DNA from: Candidatus Hadersleviella danica
Lineage (GTDB): Bacteria > Chloroflexota > Anaerolineae > Promineifilales > Promineifilaceae
Reading direction: 5' to 3'
Assembly: GCA_016711405.1 (NCBI GenBank)
Contig: JADJSZ010000002.1
Span: 1 to 64,000 of the forward strand
DNA length: 64,000 nt
How positions within the stretch are numbered: position 1 is the first letter of the stretch; every line of letters begins with the position of its first letter. A program made the translations under genes and the position numbers. Below the pieces are notes generated by a model. It was not told the origin of the DNA and did not search any database. It was given only the letters and a program-made list of their open reading frames with translations. Of the stretch, positions 10,660 to 19,571 are shown one piece after another.

Positions 10660-12387
10660 TCACTTGCGGCGCAGGAGCCAATAACTAGCCAGCGACAACA
10701 CGGCCGCGCCCAACAACACCCCCGCCACCGCCTTCGTCCGCGACGGCTCCGCCGCCACCTCTGGCACGGCCGGGGGAGCCGCCTTCTCCGCCAGCCACGC
10801 CCGCCAATTCGGAATCGCCTCCCGTGGCGGCAAACTATAATACGTTCGCCAACGCGCCAAATACGCCGCCCACTCCGCCTGCCAACGGCCGTCATCCCAG
10901 CCCAACTCCCCCTGCACAATCCCGCGCAACTGGTCATGCCACTGCGCCCCCCCGTGCGGGAGCAACAGCCCCAGCCGCACCCGGCGCAACAGCAAATCCT
11001 CCAAATGCACCACCCCCTCCGCCCGCGCCGCCCAGCGCACCTCCGCCCACAGCGTTGGCGTGTGCGGGATGGCCTCCAATTCGGCTGGCGATTGCGCGGC
11101 GGCCACCACCTCGGCCGCTTCTGCCCCATAACGGCCGAGCAACCGCCGCCGCACTTCGGGCAACAACTGGCGCGGCAATTCCACCTGCACGGGGTCAAAA
11201 GCGGGCGCATCCTCAGCGGGTTCGGGCATCTCGGGCCAGATTTGGCGCACGGCCGCCAACGCATCCAGTGCAATCAGCCGGAAGGTGGTCAGTTTGCCAC
11301 CCGTCACTGTCAGCAGGCCGTGTTCTTGCCACACCACATGGTCGCGGGACTCTTTGCTGGGGTCGCTCTGCCCCGTGTCTATCACGGGGCGCACCCCCGC
11401 AAAGGTGGCAATCACATCCTCCAGCCCCAAGCCGAGGCGGGGAAAATGCGCCTCCACGGCCGCCATTAAATAGGCCACTTCGTCGGCCGTGATGGCTGGC
11501 TCACGGCTCAACGACTCGTGGTGGTCTACGTCGGTCGTGCCCACCAGCGTCACCCCTTCCCACGGGTAAATCATCACGGGGCGGCCGTCCAGCGGGTGGG
11601 CAAAGGCGATGGCTTGCGCCACGGGGAACCGCCATTGGGCAAAGACGAGGTGGCTCCCCCGCAACGGCCGCATTTTGGCCTCGGCGCCGACCATTTGGCG
11701 CAAGCCATCCACCCACGCCCCCGTGGCGTTGATGACGACGCGGCCGTGCAAGGCCATTTCTCGGCCGCTGACCTCATCCCGCACCACCACCCCCACCACC
11801 TGCTCCTCCTCCCGAATGAGCTGGCGCACGCTGGCATAGTTGACGGCCGTGCCCCCGGCCGCTACCGCCTCGCGCAAGACCCGCAACACGAGCCGCACAT
11901 CGTCCGTTTGGGCATCGCTGTATTGGAACGCCCCCGCCAACTGTTGGTTATCCAGATGGGGAGCCAGCAACCACACCTCGCGCGGGTTGTAGTGGCGATG
12001 GCTCCATTGTACGGCCAGCATGTCGTAGAGTGACAAGCCCGCTTCCATCATCCACCGCTCCCGCCATTGGTTATCCCCCTTGAAGAGGGCGTACAAAAAG
12101 CCCAGCGGCTCCACCAGCCCCGGCGCGGCCTGTTGCAACCGCTCCCGCTCTTGCACCGAGGCCCATGTCAGGCCGATTTTGCCTTCTTTGAGGTAGCGCA
12201 AACCGCCATGCACCAATTTGGATGATTTGCTGGATGTGCCGTAGGCGAAATCGTTTTGCTCCACCAGCAGGACTTTTAGCCCCAGCCGCACCCCCTCGCG
12301 CAAAATGCCCGCCCCTGTAATGCCGCCGCCCACTACGATGATGTCCCACGGTTGGTCTAAGTTTTGCCAAATGTCGTTGCGTGTCAT
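10660..12387 (-). CDS. glpD: Aerobic glycerol-3-phosphate dehydrogenase with C-terminal membrane anchor
   Basis: This FAD enzyme oxidises sn-glycerol-3-phosphate to dihydroxyacetone phosphate and passes electrons to the quinone pool. The 575-residue protein has the Rossmann motif VVGGGITGAG (18-27), the family signature SSKSSKLVHGGLRYLKEG, INATGAWVDG in the middle and GGKLTTFR toward the C-terminal third, all typical of GlpD. A hydrophobic helix plus Arg/Lys end (about 551-575) suggests a C-terminal membrane anchor, which is unusual for GlpD. The product DHAP is the substrate backbone for the alkyl-DHAP-synthase-like gene two genes to the right. It stands alone transcriptionally. Confidence 0.9.
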   Translation of the reverse strand: MTRNDIWQNLDQPWDIIVVGGGITGAGILREGVRLGLKVLLVEQNDFAYGTSSKSSKLVHGGLRYLKEGKIGLTWASVQERERLQQAAPGLVEPLGFLYALFKGDNQWRERWMMEAGLSLYDMLAVQWSHRHYNPREVWLLAPHLDNQQLAGAFQYSDAQTDDVRLVLRVLREAVAAGGTAVNYASVRQLIREEEQVVGVVVRDEVSGREMALHGRVVINATGAWVDGLRQMVGAEAKMRPLRGSHLVFAQWRFPVAQAIAFAHPLDGRPVMIYPWEGVTLVGTTDVDHHESLSREPAITADEVAYLMAAVEAHFPRLGLGLEDVIATFAGVRPVIDTGQSDPSKESRDHVVWQEHGLLTVTGGKLTTFRLIALDALAAVRQIWPEMPEPAEDAPAFDPVQVELPRQLLPEVRRRLLGRYGAEAAEVVAAAQSPAELEAIPHTPTLWAEVRWAARAEGVVHLEDLLLRRVRLGLLLPHGGAQWHDQLRGIVQGELGWDDGRWQAEWAAYLARWRTYYSLPPREAIPNWRAWLAEKAAPPAVPEVAAEPSRTKAVAGVLLGAAVLSLASYWLLRRK

Positions 12388-12646
12388 AAGAAGCCTCTCA
12401 GCAGGTCAGCTTGTCAGCCGTCAGCGTCGGTCATTAACAATTAACCGTTCACAATTCACAATTCACAATTCTCAGGTATTATATCTTTAGGCACTCGGCC
12501 GCCCCGTGTGTCGAAATTCTGTAATTCGTAAGTCGTAATTCGTAATTAGCCGCCCGCTTTCAGTTACCAATTACCAGTTACCAATTACCAATTACCAATT
12601 ACCAATTTACCCATCTGCACGTTACAAACTAGAAAAGGAGTTAACC
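12388..12646. repeat. Intergenic heptamer arrays
   Basis: Runs of TCGTAAT-type heptamers (about 12520-12548) and ACCAATT heptamers (about 12558-12606) fill most of the gap. The sequence AAAAGGAG at about 12632-12639 is the ribosome binding site of the next gene. Confidence 0.6.
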
Positions 12647-13285
12647 ATGCAACCTCTGAAAGAAAGAGCCTTGTTTTTGCGCGAGGCGCTCAAGAGCATG
12701 ACCGAAGTCGGCTCTGTCCTGCCCAGCTCGCAAGCCACCGCCAAAGTGATGACGGCCGCCTTCCGCCAACGCACCACCCCCGCCCGCATCCTCGAAGTTG
12801 GCGCAGGCACTGGCCCCATCACCGCCCGCATTGTGCGCGAGATGCGTCCGGGCGACCATCTCGACATCTACGAAATCAATCCCGACTACACAGCCTTTTT
12901 GGCCCGCCGTTTCGAGACGGAACCCGCCTTCCAACGGGTGCGGAGCCAATGCACCATTTACACCGAAGGGATTGAGGGGATTGCCCGCGAACCTCAGTAC
13001 GATTACATCATCTCGGCCGTGCCGTTCACCGTTTTCCCGCCCGATGCGGTGCGCGACTTTTTCGAGACCTATCGGCTGATTCTCAAGCCCGATGGGGTGC
13101 TGACCTACATCGAGTACGCCTTCGGCCGTCACATTTTGCGCGCCTTCACCAAGAAGGGGCCAAAACGGGACAAGCTCGAGGAAATTGGCGACATCGTCAA
13201 CCACTACATTGACAACTACCAAGTCAAACACCGCTTCGTCGTCCTCAATGCCCCCCCGGCGCGGATACGTTCGTTGCAGTTTTAG
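12647..13285 (+). CDS. PmtA-like phospholipid N-methyltransferase
   Basis: This is a class I SAM-dependent methyltransferase of 212 residues. The SAM-binding motif is ILEVGAGTGPIT (48-59), the acidic post-beta2 residue is in IYEIN, and ISAVPFTVFP fills the motif IV position. The ISAVPF segment and the length match the Rhodobacter-type phosphatidylethanolamine N-methyltransferases, which build phosphatidylcholine at the membrane. rRNA adenine dimethylases share the fold but have a different motif IV. The ribosome binding site AAAAGGAG is well placed. It lies between GlpD and the AGPS-like gene, so a lipid role is plausible. Headgroup specificity is inferred. Confidence 0.75.
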   Translation: MQPLKERALFLREALKSMTEVGSVLPSSQATAKVMTAAFRQRTTPARILEVGAGTGPITARIVREMRPGDHLDIYEINPDYTAFLARRFETEPAFQRVRSQCTIYTEGIEGIAREPQYDYIISAVPFTVFPPDAVRDFFETYRLILKPDGVLTYIEYAFGRHILRAFTKKGPKRDKLEEIGDIVNHYIDNYQVKHRFVVLNAPPARIRSLQF

Positions 13286-13305
13286 TGGCTAGTGATTAGT
13301 GGCTA

Positions 13306-13379
13306 GTAGGGGTAGGCCTTGTGCCTACCCTCAGAGCTGGGCAACCACAAGGGTTGCCCCTACAGTCCGTTCGACAAGA
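13306..13379. repeat. REP-like double palindrome
   Basis: Two adjacent hairpins, GGTAGGC/GCCTACC and GGGCAACC/GGTTGCCC, are followed by CCTACAGT and CGTTCGACAA. The second hairpin and tail match 6673-6713, and inverted or variant copies lie at 48976-49034, 50282-50340 and 52000-52074. Confidence 0.8.
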
Positions 13380-14975
13380 TTAGTCCACCAAGTTGCCCGT
13401 CGCCAACACCCCTTGCGGGTCAAAACGCTCGGTCAGGTCGGTGATGGCGGCGAGGCCGAGGGGGCCTTTTTCGGCCGCTAAGTACGGTTTGTGGTCTTTG
13501 CCCACGCCGTGCTGGTGGCTAATCGTCCCGCCGTGGCGGATGATGGCCTGACTGGCGGCCGTTTTCATCTGGCGCCACCGCTCCAACGTCTCCTCGGGGT
13601 CGGCCGAGGGGCGGAAGAGATAGGTGGTGTAGATGCTACAGCCGCTGGTGTACATGTGGGAGAGATGGGTGAAGATATGCGCCCGCTCTCCCTCTGTTTG
13701 CCCACACGCTTCGGTGATGCTGTTTTCCATGTCGGCCAAGGCGGAGTCTACTTGGTTCCATGTCACGGCCGTTTCCAGCGTGTCCACCGCATACCCCTCC
13801 CCCCACAACGTATTCCGCAAATAGGGGGTGCGAAAGCGCCCCTTAATCCACTGCTCCCCAAACTGCTGGCCCGCGTGAACGCCATCTTGCTTTTTGGCGA
13901 TGGCCAACGCCTCTTTGCGGCCGAAGCTGACCAACCCCTCACTCCCCGTAAAACCCAATAACAACAAACATTTGCCCTCGGCCGCGCCCCGCAAGCTGAG
14001 GAGATATTCCAGCGTGCCGATGAGCCGCTCGTGCCCGGCCAGTTTTAGGGTGGTTTCCGTTTCCCGCGCCGTGCTGAGGCGGATGAGGGAGAGGGGGATG
14101 TTGGCTTGGAGCATGTGGCGCACGGCCGTTTGCCCCTGCTCAAAGCTGGGGAAGAAGATGGCGTGGAAGCGTTCGGCTGATGGCAACGGCCGTACCCGTA
14201 CCGTCGCCTCGGTCAAAATGCCCAGCCGCCCCTCGGAGCCGAGAATCATCTGGCGCACATCGGGGCCTGCGCTGGAGGCGGGCAGGGGGGGCATGAACAG
14301 CTCGCCCGCCGGGGCGATGAGACGGCCGCCCGCAAACATGTCCTCAATCCGCCCAAACCCCCGCGATTGCTGGCCGCTGGAACGGGTGACAACCCAGCCG
14401 CCTAAGGTCGAATACTCAAACGATTGGGGGTAATGGCCGAGGGTGAAGCCCCGCGCCCGCAGTTGCGCCTCTAAATCTGGCCCAGCCACGCCCGCGCCAA
14501 AGGTGGCCAAGTGGCTCGTTTCGTCCAGCGTCAGCAGGCGGTTGAGACGGCCGAGGTTGACCGTCAACACGGGTTGCTCGCCATTTTCGGGGTTGATGTG
14601 GCCGACAACGCTGGTGCCGCCGCCGTAGGGGATGAGCTTGAATTGGTGGGTGTGGGCAAAGTGGAGCAGTTGGCGCACGTCGTCGGCCGTGGTGGGGAAG
14701 GCCACGCCATCGGGGAAGGCCCCGATACGGCCGCTCCGCAGGGCGAGCCAATCGGGGAAGCTGTGGCCACGGGCGTGGCGCAAACGCACTTCGGCCGAGT
14801 TGTTGATGAGCGGGTGGGCGGGCAGGCGCGAGGCGGGCACGTTGGCCAGCACGCTCTCGAGGGTGGCATCGGCCGTTTTGTTGCCCTCCCCCACCCGTTC
14901 GGTGAGGAATTCGGCCGCGTTTTCGGGCAATGGGTATGTCGTTTGCTCATCTCCCCAACCATTCCAGCGTTTCAT
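13380..14975 (-). CDS. Alkyldihydroxyacetonephosphate-synthase-like FAD enzyme
   Basis: The 531-residue flavoprotein opens with MKRWNGWGDE, a hallmark of AGPS-type enzymes. It has the PCMH FAD-binding elements FPDGVAFPTTADDV (87-100) and PYGGGTSV (116-123), then HYPQSFEYSTLGGWV and GRIEDM, and the C-terminal histidine loop HQHGVGKDH (487-495). AGPS swaps the acyl chain of acyl-DHAP for a fatty alcohol, the committed step of ether-lipid synthesis. D-lactate/glycolate oxidases share the fold, but the WNGWGD and HGVGKDH signatures favour AGPS. GlpD (DHAP source), a PmtA-like methyltransferase and, 8 kb on, an acyl-ACP-reductase-like enzyme fit this role. No acyl-DHAP-forming acyltransferase is seen in the window. 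Confidence 0.75.
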   Translation of the reverse strand: MKRWNGWGDEQTTYPLPENAAEFLTERVGEGNKTADATLESVLANVPASRLPAHPLINNSAEVRLRHARGHSFPDWLALRSGRIGAFPDGVAFPTTADDVRQLLHFAHTHQFKLIPYGGGTSVVGHINPENGEQPVLTVNLGRLNRLLTLDETSHLATFGAGVAGPDLEAQLRARGFTLGHYPQSFEYSTLGGWVVTRSSGQQSRGFGRIEDMFAGGRLIAPAGELFMPPLPASSAGPDVRQMILGSEGRLGILTEATVRVRPLPSAERFHAIFFPSFEQGQTAVRHMLQANIPLSLIRLSTARETETTLKLAGHERLIGTLEYLLSLRGAAEGKCLLLLGFTGSEGLVSFGRKEALAIAKKQDGVHAGQQFGEQWIKGRFRTPYLRNTLWGEGYAVDTLETAVTWNQVDSALADMENSITEACGQTEGERAHIFTHLSHMYTSGCSIYTTYLFRPSADPEETLERWRQMKTAASQAIIRHGGTISHQHGVGKDHKPYLAAEKGPLGLAAITDLTERFDPQGVLATGNLVD

Positions 14976-15326
14976 AGGGTCTCCTTGGGTAGCTGTAAGC
15001 TATAAGCCGTAAGCTGTAAGCTTAATACACGCCATGTGCACATCTCTTCTCTCTTCTCTCTCCCAGTATATCCACCTTCCCTCCCATTGGGGAATCAGCC
15101 CTGATTCTGGTGAAAAGGTGGGATTGAACCACGGAGGGCGCGGAGTTCTCTTGAGACGCTTTGCGCCTTTGCGCCTTTGCGTCAAAATCTTTTTGGGGTA
15201 CTTACCGCTTTTAATGCCATTTAGTGATTGACATTTGCTGGTTACAGTTTACAATTAGTGTACTAAAAACACTAAATAATTTTCTCTCTTCTCTCTTCTC
15301 TCTTCCCTATCTCCAAGGAGACACCC
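14976..15326. repeat. Intergenic region with heptamer and CTTCTCT repeats
   Basis: TAAGCTG/TAAGCCG heptamers (about 14992-15022), CTTCTCT runs (about 15043-15065 and 15282-15306) and a CGCCTTTG-type repeat (about 15158-15187) are present. The only functional signal is AAGGAG at about 15315-15320, the ribosome binding site of the next gene. Confidence 0.6.
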
Positions 15327-16334
15327 ATGTTCGGCATCCAATACCTCAAAGCAGGCACAACCCAATATGTGTTGCACTACCAAAATGGCAAATTGCGCCA
15401 CAAAGGCATTGGCGCGGCCTTTTTCTATTATAAGCCCGCCTCCACCATCGCCGTTGTGCCCATCGGCAGTGTGGACGTGCCCTTTATCTTCAACCAAAAC
15501 ACGGCCGACTTCCAGCCCGTGACCGTACAAGGCCAGCTCACCTACCGCATTGTCAACGCGGAGTTGGTGGCCAGCTTGCTCGATTACACCATCGGCGAAG
15601 CCATCGAACAGTACAAGAGCGACGACCCCGAGAAGATGTCTCAGCGGTTGGTGAATTTGGTGCAGGTGGCGGTACGGGGGGAGATGAGCAAACGGCCGCT
15701 CCGCACCGCTTTGGCGGCGGCCGAAGAGACTGTGCGCGGCGTGTTGGCGCAACTGGCGGCCGACCCCGCCCTCGCGGCGTTGGGCGCGGAAATTCTCAAC
15801 CTCTCCATTTTGGCCATCAAACCCACCCCCGAAACAGCCCGCGCCCTCGAGGCAGAGGCACGGGAAGAGATGTTGCGCCAATCGGACCAAGCGATTTATG
15901 ACCGGCGCAATGCGGCCGTGGAGCAGGAGCGGCGCATCAAAGAAAACGAGCTGAACACCGAACTGGCCGTGGAAGCGAAACAACGCCAAATCCGCGAAGC
16001 CAAGGTGGAGGCTGATTTGGCGGTGGAGAGCAAACAGCAAGCCATCCGCGAAGCCCAATTGCAGGGGCAAATCGCCCTTGAGAATGAACGCAAACAGTTG
16101 GCCTCGGCTCGCGCCGAAAATGCCCGCACGGAGGCGGATGCTCAAGAGTACGCCATCACTGCCTCGCTTAAACCGTTGCAGGCACTCGACCCGCAAATGT
16201 TGGAGCTGTTGGGGATGCAATCGGCCGACCCCCGCAAACTCGTCGCCTCTGCCCTGCGCGATATTGCCGCCAACGCCAACAAAATCGGCAACCTCAACAT
16301 CTCGCCCGAACTGCTCGAAACGCTGATGCGGTAA
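15327..16334 (+). CDS. SPFH/Band-7 (prohibitin-stomatin-like) protein
   Basis: The 335-residue protein has an N-terminal Band-7 beta-rich part (residues 1-165, with TVQGQLTYRIVN) and a long Glu/Ala/Arg/Gln-rich coiled coil (about 175-285, with repeats such as LAVEAKQRQIREAKVEADL). SPFH proteins form membrane-associated rings or scaffolds, often linked to lipid microdomains or protease control. No clear N-terminal transmembrane helix is seen, so this one may be peripheral. AAGGAG sits 7-12 bases before the ATG. The next gene, an NAD-kinase-like protein, follows 75 bases later on the same strand and may share function. Confidence 0.8.
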   Translation: MFGIQYLKAGTTQYVLHYQNGKLRHKGIGAAFFYYKPASTIAVVPIGSVDVPFIFNQNTADFQPVTVQGQLTYRIVNAELVASLLDYTIGEAIEQYKSDDPEKMSQRLVNLVQVAVRGEMSKRPLRTALAAAEETVRGVLAQLAADPALAALGAEILNLSILAIKPTPETARALEAEAREEMLRQSDQAIYDRRNAAVEQERRIKENELNTELAVEAKQRQIREAKVEADLAVESKQQAIREAQLQGQIALENERKQLASARAENARTEADAQEYAITASLKPLQALDPQMLELLGMQSADPRKLVASALRDIAANANKIGNLNISPELLETLMR

Positions 16335-16402
16335 AGCTATAAGCCATAAGCTATAAGCCGTAAGCAAGCGGCTTATAGCTTATGGCTTACAGCTTACGGC
16401 TC
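16335..16402. repeat. Long inverted TAAGCYRTAAGC hairpin
   Basis: Heptamers AGCTATAAGCCATAAGC run one way and return as GCTTATGGCTTACAGCTTACGG, giving arms of nearly 30 bases around GTAAGCAAG. The hairpin lies between two co-directional genes and could attenuate transcription or protect the 3' end of the upstream message. Confidence 0.7.
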
Positions 16403-16409
16403 CCTATCT

Positions 16410-17339
16410 ATGTACGACAAACTCGTTCTCGTCACGCGCAAGACCCGCTTGGAAGAGTTGGTGGAGCGGTTTAATACCAAGGCGCAGGCCAAGTTTTACA
16501 TTGAGCATAGCAGTGGCAATTTTGAGATTTATGAGCAGGAACACGCCACCTATTATGCGGAACTCGGCCGTTTGCAACGGTATTTGCAAGGCATTATCAA
16601 GGTGCAGGTGGTGGAGCGGGCCTTTTTGCCCAACTTTTTCTTCTCGGCCAGCGATTTGGTGGTGGTGTTTGGGATTGATGGGCTGGTGGTGAACACGGCC
16701 AAATATCTATCTGGCCAGCCGTTGGTGGCGGTCAACCCCGACCCGCGCCACATTGATGGGGTGTTGCTCCCGTTCAACGTGGGCAATGCCCCAGCGGCCG
16801 TGCGCGGCGTGCTGGCTGAAAACCACGCCATCCGCCCCATCACCATGACCGAAGCGATGTTGAACGACGGCCAGCGGTTGCTGGCGTTCAACGATTTGTT
16901 CATCGGCCGGCACGACCATGTGTCGGCGCGGTATCACATTGAGGCCAACGGCCGTGCCGAAAACCACTCCTCCAGCGGCATCATCGTCTCCACAGGGGCG
17001 GGGGCAACGGGCTGGTTGAGCAGTTTGTTTAACATGGCCAATGGGTTGTTGGCGGGGTTTGGGGCGGGGGATGGGCAAGCTGTGCCGCCCCAGTTGGGCT
17101 GGGACACGGACAAGCTGGTTTTTGTGGTGCGGGAGCCGTTTGTCAGCAAAACATCATCCGCAGGGCTGGTGTGTGGGCTGATTACGGCCGACTCCCCCCT
17201 GCACCTCGAGTCTTATATGCCCGAGGGCGGGGTTATTTTTAGCGATGGGGTGAAGAGTGACTACCTGCCCTTCAACTCGGGGAGCATTGCCACCATTGGG
17301 CTGGCGGCGCAAAAGACGAATCTAGTGGTTAGTGGTTAG
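16410..17339 (+). CDS. NAD-kinase-fold protein with variant GIDG loop
   Basis: The 309-residue protein has the NAD/diacylglycerol-kinase-like fold. DLVVVFGIDGLVVNTAKYL takes the place of the usual GGDGT nucleotide loop, and STGAGATGWLSSL stands for the second glycine-rich element. The first Gly of GGDG is Ile here, while the Asp is kept. Canonical NAD kinases phosphorylate NAD to NADP. The altered loop and divergence mean the substrate could differ; databases often call such proteins sugar kinases. It follows the SPFH gene and overlaps the end of the convergent TPR gene by 11 bases. Confidence 0.6.
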   Translation: MYDKLVLVTRKTRLEELVERFNTKAQAKFYIEHSSGNFEIYEQEHATYYAELGRLQRYLQGIIKVQVVERAFLPNFFFSASDLVVVFGIDGLVVNTAKYLSGQPLVAVNPDPRHIDGVLLPFNVGNAPAAVRGVLAENHAIRPITMTEAMLNDGQRLLAFNDLFIGRHDHVSARYHIEANGRAENHSSSGIIVSTGAGATGWLSSLFNMANGLLAGFGAGDGQAVPPQLGWDTDKLVFVVREPFVSKTSSAGLVCGLITADSPLHLESYMPEGGVIFSDGVKSDYLPFNSGSIATIGLAAQKTNLVVSG

Positions 17340-17778
17340 TGGCGAAGGGGGGAGGCACTTTTGGCTCAGCACTTTCTTGCATTTGGCGCACGCGGGCGAG
17401 GGAGCGCACGGCCGTGTCCCAGTACGTATCCCCTTCTGCGCCAACCTGCAAATACGCTTCTAAATCGGCTTGGCAGGCGGGCAAATTCCACATCTGCTGG
17501 TAAATAAGGGCACGGTTTAAGAGGGCAGGGGCATACGCCGCATCGTGGGCAATGAGTTCATCGAGCAGGAGCAGGGCTGGCTCCAACTCCCCCAATTCGC
17601 GCCACAGCATAATGGCTCGGTCGAGCTTGGCGCGGTGAAAGGTGGGGTCTATGGCATAGGCACGGCCGAAATAATCGGCCGCCCGCCGAAATTCGCTGGC
17701 CACATTGTTGGCCGTGCCCATGTAGCGATGCACCACCCCCCACCAATAAAATGCGTATGAGAGCCAAAAGCGGAACAT
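17329..17778 (-). CDS. Small TPR-repeat protein
   Basis: The 149-residue protein has helix pairs of TPR type (AADYFGRAYAIDPTFHRAKLDRA, then APALLNRALIYQQMWNLPACQADLEAYL). TPR domains mediate protein contacts. A short hydrophobic N-terminus (FWLSYAFYWWGVV) may attach it to the membrane. It lies 3 bases downstream of the zinc-ribbon gene, so the two are probably one operon. No specific partner is evident. Confidence 0.6.
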   Translation of the reverse strand: MFRFWLSYAFYWWGVVHRYMGTANNVASEFRRAADYFGRAYAIDPTFHRAKLDRAIMLWRELGELEPALLLLDELIAHDAAYAPALLNRALIYQQMWNLPACQADLEAYLQVGAEGDTYWDTAVRSLARVRQMQESAEPKVPPPFATNH

Positions 17779-17781
17779 AGG

Positions 17782-18147
17782 TTATTCGTCACCCGCCGTT
17801 TGTGCCTTGCTCAGGGCGATTTGCTCGTTGTATTGGTCATAGTCAGCGGCCGAGACGAACTCGCCCCCTTGCAAGTCGCTGGTGGTCACATTGAAATCGC
17901 GGTCGAAGGAAACGACGGCCGTCATGCGCCGAAAGCATTTGCTGTCCACAATCGTCTTATGCCACACATACCCCCCGCCGTCATGATTCAGGTCGTTTTG
18001 CTTATCTGCCCGCACCCTCACCACTGTGCCACAATGGGCACAGCGAGCAAACAGATATAGCCCTGTGGGGTCATTGGGCTGGGTGTTGCCTGTGGAAGAG
18101 GAAGGGGTGGTGGCACGGCCGCCGAACAATTTTTTTAGAAAGCTCAT
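17782..18147 (-). CDS. Small hypothetical protein with a CxxC pair
   Basis: The start MSFLKKLFGG is chosen because a longer reading begins in repeat-derived sequence. The 121-residue protein has a basic amphipathic N-terminus, a Ser/Thr/Pro linker and a CAHCGTVVRVRAD element resembling half a zinc ribbon, then TTSDLQGGEFVSAADYDQY. I do not recognise a named family. It is co-transcribed with the TPR gene. Confidence 0.5.
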   Translation of the reverse strand: MSFLKKLFGGRATTPSSSTGNTQPNDPTGLYLFARCAHCGTVVRVRADKQNDLNHDGGGYVWHKTIVDSKCFRRMTAVVSFDRDFNVTTSDLQGGEFVSAADYDQYNEQIALSKAQTAGDE

Positions 18148-18290
18148 GGCAATTGGGGGTGGGTGAAGTAGTTGTTGCTGGTTGATTGGAGGGATAGAGG
18201 AGTAGAGATAGAGATAGAGGAAACACAATAGATTGACCAACCCTGTTCTCCTCTATCTCTATCTCCTACCTCTATCTTCTTCGCCTATAC

Positions 18291-18321
18291 AAAAAAGCCA
18301 CTCAACAACTTGAGTGGCTTT
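18291..18321 (-). terminator. Terminator of tRNA-Glu
   Basis: Read on the minus strand, arms AAGCCACTCAA and TTGAGTGGCTT close a GTTG loop and run into TTTTTT. The hairpin begins two bases past the tRNA 3' end. Confidence 0.85.
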
Positions 18322-18322
18322 G

Positions 18323-18395
18323 TGCCCCGTACGGGACTCGAACCCGTGTTTTAGCCTTGAGAGGGCTACGTCCTAGGCCGCTAGACGAACAGGGC
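18323..18395 (-). tRNA. tRNA-Glu (anticodon CTC)
   Basis: The complement folds into a 73-nt cloverleaf. The acceptor GCCCTGT pairs with ACGGGGC, the anticodon arm TAGCC-CTCTCAA-GGCTA gives anticodon CTC, and the T arm is ACGGG-TTCGAGT-CCCGT. The discriminator is A and CCA is not encoded. It is flanked by its own promoter and terminator. Confidence 0.9.
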
Positions 18396-18407
18396 TAACG
18401 AAATGCA

Positions 18408-18436
18408 ATTGTAGCAAGCGGCCGTGCAAAAGGCAA
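18408..18436 (-). promoter_or_regulatory. Sigma-70-type promoter of tRNA-Glu
   Basis: On the minus strand TTGCCT (18436-18431) and TACAAT (18413-18408) are separated by 17 bases, about 12 bases before the tRNA 5' end. Confidence 0.7.
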
Positions 18437-18465
18437 AAAACATTGGCGAGGCGACAGAGATAGGT

Positions 18466-18494
18466 TTGACGCTCCTAGGGGGTAGCGATATAAT
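18466..18494 (+). promoter_or_regulatory. Strong sigma-70-type promoter of the DUF4388/GTPase genes
   Basis: TTGACG (18466-18471), a 17-base spacer and a perfect TATAAT (18489-18494) lie 135 bases before the ATG at 18629. The predicted leader is about 128 nt. Confidence 0.75.
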
Positions 18495-18628
18495 GCGCGA
18501 TGTTTCCCCCCAAAATTGCCATATCCTTCAGGCGCAATCTAAATGGGCAGACATGGCGGCATGGATTTAACAATGGGGAATAAACATCTTCTCCATTTAA
18601 CCCCCAACCATCAGCAGGAACGAAAACC

Positions 18629-19447
18629 ATGGCCCTAAAAGGCAACCTGCGCGACTTTACGACAACACAACTCCTCAATCTGATTAACTTGGCTCGTAAA
18701 ACGGGAACCCTGTTGGTTGAAGGGAGCGATATGGCTACCGTGAGCTTCCGCGAAGGGAAGCTCATTTACGCTGAAATCGGCCAACAAGACGGCCGTTTGT
18801 CCCAAGTCCTCTTCCGTTCGGGCAAGCTCACCCAAGAGCAATCCCACTTTATCGAAAGCAAATTTGCAGGGAAGAGCGACAAGCAACTTGGGCACAAACT
18901 CATCCAATCCAAACTTGTCACCCAAAACGACATCATCCAAAGCATCCAGCAACACGTTTTGGATGTCGTCTACAAGCTCTTCACTTGGGCAGATGGCTCC
19001 TTTGCCTTTGATGTCAGCCGGATGCCTCCTGATGAACGCATCACCATTCCCATTGATTTGGAAAGTGTCATCATGGAAGGAAGCCGCCGCTTGCAAGAAT
19101 CGGAACGGCTCCAAGAAGAGTTGCCCAATCTGGATGCCTCTCTCAAGTTTGCCAGCCGCGCTGATTTGCGACTTAAAGGCATCAACCTGACAGTGGATGA
19201 GTGGCGCATCATCAAGTATGTCAACCCCAAGAACAGCATCCGCCAAATCGCCAAGGCCAATAACCTCAGCGAGTTCCAAATTCGGCGGATTATCTATGGG
19301 ATGATGCAAGCGGGCATTGTGGAACTGATTGAGCCACCGAAACCTGACCAGCCCGCCCCCATTCGCCCCCGTGGCCAAAAGACAGAATCTGTCACCGAAA
19401 AACGGAGTGTGGTTAATCGGTTGATTGACAAAATCAAGAGCTTATAG
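18629..19447 (+). CDS. DUF4388 (PATAN) domain protein
   Basis: The 272-residue protein begins with the DUF4388 pattern MALKGNLRDFTTTQLLNLI, then TGTLLVEGSDMATVSFREGKLIYAEIG, and the paired helices that end in HVLDVVYKLFTWADGSFAFD. A C-terminal winged-helix-like part (about 185-240, NSIRQIAKANNLSEFQIRRIIYGMMQAGIVEL) follows, then a basic tail. DUF4388 proteins are found next to two-component and MglA-type GTPase genes and are thought to be signalling adaptors. The gene is 124 bases before the GTPase gene on the same transcript, led by a near-consensus promoter. Confidence 0.8.
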   Translation: MALKGNLRDFTTTQLLNLINLARKTGTLLVEGSDMATVSFREGKLIYAEIGQQDGRLSQVLFRSGKLTQEQSHFIESKFAGKSDKQLGHKLIQSKLVTQNDIIQSIQQHVLDVVYKLFTWADGSFAFDVSRMPPDERITIPIDLESVIMEGSRRLQESERLQEELPNLDASLKFASRADLRLKGINLTVDEWRIIKYVNPKNSIRQIAKANNLSEFQIRRIIYGMMQAGIVELIEPPKPDQPAPIRPRGQKTESVTEKRSVVNRLIDKIKSL

Positions 19448-19571
19448 TTTTAATGTCGGCCAATCGGCGACATGTGCGGCACGTACCACCAGTTGTTTTA
19501 AGGTGAAACCACCGCAGACACCATCCATTCACTTTTTCCACTAGTTTCATCTATTTTTTAGTGAGAGCGCT

